Of a stretch of 9,733 nt of DNA, positions 1-5,875 are shown one piece after another. A model generated the notes under the pieces. The model ran no database searches and was not told where the DNA came from. It saw nothing but the letters and a program-made list of their open reading frames with translations. This DNA comes from Bifidobacteriaceae bacterium (lineage in GTDB: Bacteria > Actinomycetota > Actinomycetes > Actinomycetales > WQXJ01), in contig JAIRTF010000224.1 of assembly GCA_031255075.1 (NCBI GenBank), positions 1 through 9,733 of the forward strand, in the 5' to 3' direction. Position 1 is the first letter of the stretch. Every line of letters starts with the position of its first letter. A program made the position numbers and the translations under genes.

Positions 1-1
1 C

Positions 2-109
2 GAGGTCTGGGATCTGAACCACTCGACGTCCCTGAACCGGACCACCACCAAACCCACCGACATCACGAACCCCTGGACCACACGCATCATCACCAGAAGA
101 ATTCGGTGA
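2..109 (+). CDS. Possible 3' end of an unidentified gene (partial, edge)
   Basis: An open frame enters from the left edge and ends at a TGA at 107-109, giving 35 codons beginning EVWDLNHSTSLNRTTT and ending RRIR. Most of its codons end in G or C, as expected of genes in this genome, but two AGA codons near the end are unusual. I recognise no family. The opposite strand is also open here: from an ATG at 126 it reads to the left edge with a hydrophobic stretch, and the two frames share their third codon positions, so base composition cannot decide between them. A short hairpin 16 nt past the TGA weakly favours the plus-strand reading. Confidence 0.25.
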   Translation, partial: EVWDLNHSTSLNRTTTKPTDITNPWTTRIITRRIR

Positions 110-124
110 CCGGCTCCAAAAGGC

Positions 125-140
125 ATGCCGCCAGCGGCAT
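125..140. terminator. Short inverted repeat, possible terminator of the edge gene
   Basis: ATGCCGC and GCGGCAT form a perfect 7-bp inverted repeat separated by two bases, so in RNA it would be a 6-bp stem with a 4-nt loop. It begins 16 nt after the TGA at 107-109. There is no T-run on either side. Its role as a terminator depends on the edge fragment being a real plus-strand gene. Confidence 0.25.
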
Positions 141-213
141 CGAACCCCCTACCCAACGCACGCACCACAACACGAACACCCAACGCTTGAACGCCATCGG
201 CGGGAGGGGGAGC

Positions 214-290
214 GACGACCGGAAGCGCTCACAACAGGACGGCAAACCGCAGGTGAAACAGTGTTTTGGGCAGTTTGGGTCGTGGGGTGA
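214..290. repeat. 77-bp intergenic repeat, copy 1
   Basis: This copy begins GACGACCGGAAG and contains GTTTTGGGCAGTT followed by a GGGTCG-type end. It aligns without gaps to 343-419 at a constant offset of 129 bp, with scattered substitutions. The internal inverted repeat seen in copy 2 is degraded here: the left arm reads CGCTCACAAC instead of TGCCCAAAAC. No open frame is conserved between the copies, which suggests a non-coding element. Confidence 0.7.
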
Positions 291-342
291 TGGGGGGTGG
301 GGGCGGATTCGTGCTCAGCGAGGGGGTGCCGGTTGGGGGTGG

Positions 343-419
343 GACGACCGGAAGTGCCCAAAACGGGGGGAAGACATGCGGGTGAAGTGGGGTTTTGGGC
401 AGTTGGGGTCGGGGGGTGA
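343..419. repeat. 77-bp intergenic repeat, copy 2, with intact inverted repeat
   Basis: The second copy starts GACGACCGGAAG and carries a two-step inverted repeat. An inner pair of perfect 10-bp arms, TGCCCAAAAC (355-364) and GTTTTGGGCA (392-401), encloses 27 nt. Outer 5-bp arms CGACC (345-349) and GGTCG (407-411) are separated from the inner arms by exactly five bases on each side. This symmetry suggests a folded RNA or DNA element rather than chance. It lies 69 bases beyond the end of the glycosidase gene, upstream of nothing obvious. Confidence 0.7.
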
Positions 420-439
420 CCTCGCTTGGGGCGCCCCGG

Positions 440-471
440 GGCTGACCCGCCCGGGTGGGGGCGGGTCAGCC
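440..471 (-). terminator. Strong hairpin after the GH3 gene, probable terminator
   Basis: GGCTGACCCGCCC (440-452) and GGGCGGGTCAGCC (459-471) are perfect 13-bp arms around a six-base loop. The hairpin starts 17 bases after the TAA of the glycosidase gene. No U-tract follows on the minus strand, a common situation in high-GC actinomycetes, where U-less stems are thought to act as terminators or as 3'-end stabilisers. The position makes a role at the 3' end of this gene likely. Confidence 0.75.
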
Positions 472-488
472 TGGGAGCGCTGGGTGGG

Positions 489-3400
489 TTATGCGACTGT
501 CACTGTGTACTTGCGGGATGCGAATTGGGTTCGGATGGTGATTGTGGCTTTGCCGGCCTTCTTCGCCACTAGGCGGCCCGTCTTGTCCACACCAACCACG
601 GCGGAGTTCGAGGTGCGGTATGTCACCTTCGCCTTCAGGGCGGATGCGGGCGTGTACTTGCCGGTGATGTAGGCGATCTGGCCGGATGCCATCGTCCGCG
701 GGACTGAGGCGGAGACCTTGCCCGACTTTGGTGCGGCGGACTTGGTGTTCACCACGGTCAGAGCCACTTTCCAGGACTTGCCGCCGGCCGAGGCGGTCAA
801 CGTGGCCTTGCCTGCCCGCTTGGCCGAGATTCGGCCCGCCTTGCTGACCGAGGCGACCCGGGCGTTGGAGCTCTTCCAGCTCACGGCCTTGGTTGCCCCG
901 CCTGCGGTGTACGCCTTGGCCACCACCGTGAACTTCTGGCCCTTGGCCAGCCGGACGGTGGACTGGGCGCCCTTGACCCTGGAGATCGCACCTGGATTCA
1001 GGGCCGCGGCGGTCTTGGTCAGGCCGGCTGCCGCCTTGGTCAGGTTCTGAATCGCGGCGGTCAGCTGGGCGGCGCTTGCCGACGGATCGCCCGCCACGGC
1101 CCGCGCAGCCGTCAACGCAGCGGTCAACGCGGCGTAGGACTCAGGCGTGTAGTCACCCGCTGGCAGCGCGGCCAAATCGGTGATCATGCTGTTCAGAGCC
1201 GTAGCCAGCGCACCTCCAGCACCGCCAGCCCCATGAACCCTGACAAGCCCGCCGATGGCGGCAGTCAGGGCATTCGAGGCAGCTGCGGCTTGTGCGGTCG
1301 ATGCGTTGGCGGGATCGGCCAGCAGGCGCTGAGCTGCGGCTACAGCGGCCTGCAACTTGGCCCACGATTCCGGCGTGTAGTCCGCGGCGTTCGGAGCGAG
1401 CGTCGTATACGAGCCGACCAGCCCGCCCAATCCGGCCAGGTCAGCCCGGGCCGCCAGCGCACCCTTTGCACGGTTCAACGCCGCACCGGCGGCGTCGAGC
1501 TGAGCCTGAGTGGACGCCGGGTTGGCCAGCACGGCCCTGGCAGCTTCGAGAGCAGCCGAATATGCCGCCCACGATGACGCCGTGTAGCCGCCACCTGCCA
1601 GTCCAGCCGCCGCTGCGACCGCATCAGACAAGGCCGTCTTGGAGGCCGGGGTGACTATGACGTTGGCGGTGGCCGAGACGGGCCGGGTGAACCCTGGCAC
1701 CGTGGCGGTGACAGTCACCCTGGTCAGGCCCGGGCCTTCCGCGATGAACAGGCCGTCGTTGCGAACTCTTGCGGCGGCATCGTTCTCCTCATCGAAGGCC
1801 AGGCGGAAGACCTTGGTGGCGTCGGTGTTGTCCGGGACCGTCTGGGTCTCCAGCTGGATGCCGGCCTTGGCCTGATCCAGGGAGACGGTGACGTCCGGCA
1901 GCTGGACCAGCGCCTTCGGGTACGGCCAGGCGTCCTGCGAGACCACAACAACCGGGAACGTGGTTGAGCCTTCGGTGCCGTCCGCCTCGACAGTCGCCTT
2001 GATCTGAGTGACGCCCGGAGCCACAGGGGAGACCGCGCCGGCTGAATCAACCGCCGCTACCTGCGGATTTAGGCTCGTGTAGGTCACCTTGACCGACGGA
2101 TCGGACAGGTCATAGAAGGACTGGTCTGCGCGGGTGGCGGAAAGATCGGCGTGGACTACCCGCTTGGGGACCCGCGTATCCAGCACGGCGCCATCCGGAA
2201 TTGCCACAACCTGATCAACTGCCGGCTTTATTGCGCCCGTGACATTCAGTTGCACGGTTGCGCTGGCTGCGGACGAGTCACCAATACGCAGCGTCCAACT
2301 GCCGTTGTCAACAGTTTGGCGGTCGGCTTGGTCATCCCAGAACCACAGGTCGCTGACCTTGAGAGGCAGCTCCACTGTTTGGGTTGCGCCAGCGGCAACC
2401 GACACCTTGGTGAAGCCTTTCAGCTGCGACTTTGGCCTGTCCGGTGAACCAGCCTCATATGCCGGCGATGTCGCATACAGCTGCACAACCGCCTTACCTT
2501 CCCGAGTGGACGGGTTTGTGACGTCAACTGAAACGGTGACCGTGTCGCTTGGCGTCGCGTTGGCCGCCGAGATCGCGGCGTTGGCGTAGGTGAAGTTCGA
2601 GTAGGAAAGACCCCAGCCGAACGGATATGTGACCGCGCCGGTGAAGTACTGGTAGGTGCGACCCTTTGAACTATCGGACGGGGTAATCGAGTAGTCCAAG
2701 ATGTGCGGCAACTCGGCCGCGTTGGAATACCAGGTCATGGGCAGATGACCGGATGGGTTGACATCACCGGAAATGATGTCTGCCATCGCATCGCCTTGCC
2801 ATTGGCCGTTGTAGGAGACCCAGACGATTCCCTGGACGGCGTCCCTGAATGGCTCAATGTTGACCTGCTCTACGGCCTGGATCCATGCGACAGTCTTCGG
2901 GTTGATCGCGGCAACTGCGGAGACCAACTGATCCTGAGCGCGGGAAAGATCGAGACTGGCGCGGTCATATCCCTCATAGGCTTCACGCGTCCTTGTGCCG
3001 ACCACCGCAACCACCAGATCGGCATCGGCAATCCACTGCCGGTCCGTCTTGGTGACAGAGCCGACCGTCCGGCTGTTGCCGGCAAGGTCAGCCACGTGAT
3101 AGGCGTCATTGACATACTCGAAGAACAGGTGGACTCGCCCCTTTGGACCGGTGTATGCGACGGTTTGAACCGTGCCATCGGCCGGGATTGTCGCCACTAT
3201 GTTGCCTGCGGCGCTACCGGCTCGGACGTTGAAGTGACCCTGTGGATCGGTGATCTGGAGCTGATCGCGAGTAGATGCTGAAGGAACCTCGTTCAGCAGA
3301 CCATTGGCCGGATCGGTTGGTTGCGCGCCAGATTGGACAAGGCGAATCTGATCGGCATTGGGGGCGACATCGACATCGAGCTCGAAAGAACCCTCCCAAA

Positions 3401-5405
3401 CGCCTGTGTCGGTCCATTGGGTGGGGGCGTATGGGTTGCTGCGCCCACCCCATCCCCAAACATCCTCATCGCGTAGTTGCTTCGGCAATACGGGCGTCCC
3501 AAGCAGCGTGGTGCCGTCCAGGAACTGGAGCAGCCCTGCGGCTTGATTGGTCGAATCGCCCAGCCGCGGCTTTTGCAGCGTGACAAGCCGCCCACCGCGT
3601 GAAGTGCCTGACTGGAACCCCTGCTCCGCGTTGGCCAGCGCTGGGTTGGTCCCAAGCGGGTGGCCCCATGCCGGCGGCAGATAGGGCGAAGCTTCGCTCG
3701 GGCTGGTTGCCAGAGGATTCAGATCATGATCGCGTCCGGTCCAGCTGTCCTTCCAGATCCCGTTGGTGCCATTGGTCAGGAAGTCCTGATCGACGATGCC
3801 GGGGATGAACACCACATTGTCGGCGCCGTATTCGCGCTGCAACGCGGCGTAAGCGCTTTGGGCTTGGGTGCCCATCACAGGGCTGAGGTATGGCGTGTAG
3901 TTGCCGTGGGTCTCCTCGCCACCCATGTATCCGACAACAGCGATCTTCTTGGCCGGTGCCCCTGAGGCTGGCTTTGGTAGCGGCAGGGCGCCATTCTCGT
4001 TCTTCAACAGCACGGGCGCCTCATTGGACAGCGTCCGTGAAGCGTCGGCGTGTGCACCGGTGAATGTGATCTGGTCCTTTTGGTAGGCCGCGCCGGTGAA
4101 GGCGTCGGTGTTGTCGAATTCGCCCAGTTCCATGCGGACCTTGAACGCCCTGATCAGGTTGATGTCAAGGTCGGCTTCGGTCATGGTGCCGGCGGCAACG
4201 GCATCGAACACTCCAGCGGAGTATTGCGAACCGGCCGAGCAGTCCACATCCGTGCCAGCCTTGAGGGAAATGCCAACCTGCTCAGCGCGGTTGGCCACAA
4301 AGTAGTGGTTGGAAAGCACGTCGGTGATGGCGCCGCAGTCAGATGTGATGAATCCATCGAACCCCCATGTGCGCCGCTGCATGGTCTCAACCGCAAACTT
4401 GTTGGCCGATGACGGTACGCCCTCAGTTGAGGGCAGAACGTTGACGGCGTTGTAGGAGGTCATGCCGGACTTTGCGCCATATTTGCCGTAGAGCGCGGCG
4501 AAGTGCGGCGTGTAGTACTCACGCATCTCGCGTTCGGTGACGTTGGATGAGCGGTGGTGCCGTGTGGCGTCCGCATTGTTGGCGAAGAAGTGCTTTGGTG
4601 TGGCCACTGACTTCAGGTAGCCAGTGCCATCGCCATCCTGCAGGCCGTTGACAAACGCTCCGCCAATCTCAGCGGTCAGGTATGGGTCTTCACCGTAGGT
4701 TTCTTCAGCCCTTCCCCAACGCGGGTCGCGGTCCATGTTGACCGTGGGTGACCAGTAGGTCAGGCCCTTCTTGCGGAAGTTGTTGTAGGCCCGGGCTTCA
4801 TCGCCCACATAGGAGTTGGCCAGTTCAACTGCGTCGGTATTCCATGTGGAGCCCATGGCCAGGCCGATGGGCAGCTCGGTGGAAGTCCCGACGTCGTTGT
4901 ATGCCGGGTTGTTGGGCGATAGCGGCGGAACCCGATACCACCGTGTGCCAATGGCACCGGTGGGATTGAGCAAATAGGTGTCCGAGGCTGGGTCATACCA
5001 AACCTGGTTTGCACCGTTTCCGTAGTCGGTGACGATTGTGCCGGGCACCCTGATTGTGGATGAGGCGTTGTAGCCGCCGCGAGCCACGCCGTGCAGGGCC
5101 TCGTTCCAGTAGTTGTAGGAGCCCACGCCTAGGCGCGGAATGCCTGCTGCCGGCCGGGCTGTTTCGGTCGAGGCCCGTAGCTGCTCCGACTTCTCGGCAA
5201 AGGTCATGCGGGATACAAGATCAGCGGCCCGGACCTCAGCCGGCAGGGTCACATCAAGATAGGGCGGAGTGTCAGCCGCTTGTGCGGGATCTGCCGGTGC
5301 GCCGGGCAGGCCAGTGGCCAGGAACGACGCCGCGACTCCCATGGCGAGCACGATGCCGGCCCGCCCCCGCCATCGGACGGGAGAACTAGTTGGTGAGTGT
5401 TTCAT
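489..5405 (-). CDS. Secreted multidomain family 3 glycoside hydrolase (beta-glucosidase/beta-xylosidase type)
   Basis: This is a retaining exo-glycosidase predicted to release terminal beta-linked sugars outside the cell. Residues are numbered from MKHSPTSS. A Sec-type signal peptide ends at about A43 (AQA|AD). The GH3 N-terminal barrel (about 57-430) has NEALHGVAR, the DPRWGR..ET.GEDP signature (227-241), the K271-H272 pair in TPKHFFANN and the expected nucleophile D356 in GFITSDCGA. The GH3 C-terminal domain is split (about 461-542 and 787-897) by a roughly 240-residue insert. E808 and E811, in REAYEGYDR, are acid/base candidates. An Fn3-like domain (about 956-1045) follows, then Ig-like modules (about 1100-1250), three FIVAR repeats (about 1252-1317, 1322-1389, 1397-1463) and two basic Big2-like modules (1471-1553, 1562-1638). 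There is no LPXTG sorting motif. The ATG at 5405 is preferred over the in-frame ATG at 5414, because AAAGGA lies 10 nt before the former and only 1 nt before the latter. Substrate is unproven: the N-terminal domain resembles xylosidase- and glucosidase-type GH3 enzymes. No transporter or regulator gene adjoins it. Confidence 0.95.
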   Translation of the reverse strand: MKHSPTSSPVRWRGRAGIVLAMGVAASFLATGLPGAPADPAQAADTPPYLDVTLPAEVRAADLVSRMTFAEKSEQLRASTETARPAAGIPRLGVGSYNYWNEALHGVARGGYNASSTIRVPGTIVTDYGNGANQVWYDPASDTYLLNPTGAIGTRWYRVPPLSPNNPAYNDVGTSTELPIGLAMGSTWNTDAVELANSYVGDEARAYNNFRKKGLTYWSPTVNMDRDPRWGRAEETYGEDPYLTAEIGGAFVNGLQDGDGTGYLKSVATPKHFFANNADATRHHRSSNVTEREMREYYTPHFAALYGKYGAKSGMTSYNAVNVLPSTEGVPSSANKFAVETMQRRTWGFDGFITSDCGAITDVLSNHYFVANRAEQVGISLKAGTDVDCSAGSQYSAGVFDAVAAGTMTEADLDINLIRAFKVRMELGEFDNTDAFTGAAYQKDQITFTGAHADASRTLSNEAPVLLKNENGALPLPKPASGAPAKKIAVVGYMGGEETHGNYTPYLSPVMGTQAQSAYAALQREYGADNVVFIPGIVDQDFLTNGTNGIWKDSWTGRDHDLNPLATSPSEASPYLPPAWGHPLGTNPALANAEQGFQSGTSRGGRLVTLQKPRLGDSTNQAAGLLQFLDGTTLLGTPVLPKQLRDEDVWGWGGRSNPYAPTQWTDTGVWEGSFELDVDVAPNADQIRLVQSGAQPTDPANGLLNEVPSASTRDQLQITDPQGHFNVRAGSAAGNIVATIPADGTVQTVAYTGPKGRVHLFFEYVNDAYHVADLAGNSRTVGSVTKTDRQWIADADLVVAVVGTRTREAYEGYDRASLDLSRAQDQLVSAVAAINPKTVAWIQAVEQVNIEPFRDAVQGIVWVSYNGQWQGDAMADIISGDVNPSGHLPMTWYSNAAELPHILDYSITPSDSSKGRTYQYFTGAVTYPFGWGLSYSNFTYANAAISAANATPSDTVTVSVDVTNPSTREGKAVVQLYATSPAYEAGSPDRPKSQLKGFTKVSVAAGATQTVELPLKVSDLWFWDDQADRQTVDNGSWTLRIGDSSAASATVQLNVTGAIKPAVDQVVAIPDGAVLDTRVPKRVVHADLSATRADQSFYDLSDPSVKVTYTSLNPQVAAVDSAGAVSPVAPGVTQIKATVEADGTEGSTTFPVVVVSQDAWPYPKALVQLPDVTVSLDQAKAGIQLETQTVPDNTDATKVFRLAFDEENDAAARVRNDGLFIAEGPGLTRVTVTATVPGFTRPVSATANVIVTPASKTALSDAVAAAAGLAGGGYTASSWAAYSAALEAARAVLANPASTQAQLDAAGAALNRAKGALAARADLAGLGGLVGSYTTLAPNAADYTPESWAKLQAAVAAAQRLLADPANASTAQAAAASNALTAAIGGLVRVHGAGGAGGALATALNSMITDLAALPAGDYTPESYAALTAALTAARAVAGDPSASAAQLTAAIQNLTKAAAGLTKTAAALNPGAISRVKGAQSTVRLAKGQKFTVVAKAYTAGGATKAVSWKSSNARVASVSKAGRISAKRAGKATLTASAGGKSWKVALTVVNTKSAAPKSGKVSASVPRTMASGQIAYITGKYTPASALKAKVTYRTSNSAVVGVDKTGRLVAKKAGKATITIRTQFASRKYTVTVA

Positions 5406-5415
5406 GGGGTACATG

Positions 5416-5421
5416 TCCTTT
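5416..5421 (-). promoter_or_regulatory. Ribosome binding site that decides the GH3 start
   Basis: On the minus strand AAAGGA lies 10 nt before the ATG at 5405 and only 1 nt before the in-frame ATG at 5414. The spacing supports translation from 5405 (MKHSPTSS) and argues that the extra MYP residues are not made. Confidence 0.65.
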
Positions 5422-5531
5422 CGGATGTCAGGTTGGCGGTCGCTGGGTCAGGTCGAAAAGCGCGTGCCCCGGTTCGGCCGCCAGGCGCCGGTGCGCCGCG
5501 CTTGGTATGTGGTGGGGGCCGGCCGCCGCTG

Positions 5532-5543
5532 GTAAACGTTTGC
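5532..5543. promoter_or_regulatory. Operator-like palindrome AAACGTTT upstream of GH3
   Basis: GTAAACGTTTGC has a perfect AAACGTTT core centred on CG with G/C flanks, about 127 bases upstream of the GH3 start. Palindromes with a central CG are typical binding sites of LacI-family sugar regulators, which often control actinomycete glycosidase genes. No such regulator is encoded in this window, so the link is an inference from pattern and position. Confidence 0.4.
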
Positions 5544-5560
5544 GGACCTGCTTACTAGCA

Positions 5561-5576
5561 CCGTTGCAAGCAACGG
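5561..5576. promoter_or_regulatory. Operator-like inverted repeat CCGTTGC-AA-GCAACGG
   Basis: Perfect 7-bp arms with a 2-bp spacer lie 17 bases further upstream of GH3 than the AAACGTTT palindrome. Two dyads so close together in front of one gene suggest regulator binding. The site could equally be a small hairpin in an untranslated leader if transcription starts further upstream. Confidence 0.35.
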
Positions 5577-5769
5577 ATTTGGCCCCTACCTCAAGGTGTT
5601 GTTGTGTTCTCAGGCGATACGGCAGCGTCCCTGGTCAGAGCTGCCACGGGCGCGCAAGGCGGCGTTGGCGGTTTGCCTGACCGAGCCGAGCCCCACGGCG
5701 AGACAACGGTGTCGCATCACTGCGGACCCTACACCGCCCCACCCAAACCCGCACCCCCTAAACGCGCCG

Positions 5770-5801
5770 CAGCCCGGCCTGCGGTGAAGCAGACCGGGCT
5801 G
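5770..5801 (-). terminator. Hairpin downstream of HtrA-family gene, probable terminator
   Basis: CAGCCCGG (5770-5777) pairs with CCGGGCTG (5794-5801). After a single C-A mismatch, CTGC pairs with GCAG around a six-base loop, giving a 12-bp stem with one mismatch. It begins 74 bases after the HtrA stop codon and well before the GH3 leader signals. It has no U-tract. It would separate the transcription of the two co-directional genes. Confidence 0.5.
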
Positions 5802-5875
5802 TGCAGCGGACGTACTGAGCTGATACCAAGCCGAGCCGGCGCTACCCACGCCGCGCCGAACTCGGCGTTTACCCC

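Larger units (their letters stand above)
110..488. other. Gene-poor, G-rich intergenic region with repeats
   Basis: About 380 bases lie between the edge fragment and the glycosidase stop codon, and I see no convincing gene in them. The stretch holds a short inverted repeat (125-140), two copies of a 77-bp repeat (214-290 and 343-419), G-tract clusters on the plus strand that fit the G-quadruplex pattern (277-303 and 389-416), and a 13-bp perfect hairpin (440-471). The long plus-strand open frame that crosses the region continues into the 3' end of the glycosidase gene and has low-complexity Gly/Trp-rich content, so it is treated as spurious. Confidence 0.7.
5406..5875. other. Intergenic region: GH3 leader and HtrA 3' flank
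   Basis: These 470 bases separate two minus-strand genes. The right part (5768-5803) holds a terminator-like hairpin serving the HtrA gene. The middle (5530-5576) holds two operator-like palindromes. The left part is the long leader of the glycosidase and includes a small GC-rich inverted repeat, GGCGC-CGGT-GCGCC (5484-5497). I found no tRNA, no riboswitch-like pattern I could name, and no small gene with a credible ribosome site. I could not assign a clear -35/-10 pair; a TGCTAGTAA-like string on the minus strand near 5551-5559 is only a weak -10 candidate. Confidence 0.6.

Noticed and set aside
1..126. Minus-strand open frame from an ATG at 126 running off the left edge with a hydrophobic segment (ILLVMMRVVQGFVMSVGLVV)
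   Set aside because: It has no ribosome binding site, and its upstream sequence keeps reading in the same frame without a clear start. It is antisense to an equally open plus-strand frame. The choice needs sequence from outside the window.
106..672. Plus-strand open frame of 188 codons starting at GTG 106
   Set aside because: It crosses the intergenic repeats with Gly/Trp-rich low-complexity sequence and then runs antisense through the 3' end of the well-supported GH3 gene.
2703..3281. Plus-strand open frame of 192 codons opposite the GH3 gene
   Set aside because: It lies antisense inside the GH3 coding region, which shows conserved GH3 motifs on both sides. It has no ribosome site or family resemblance.
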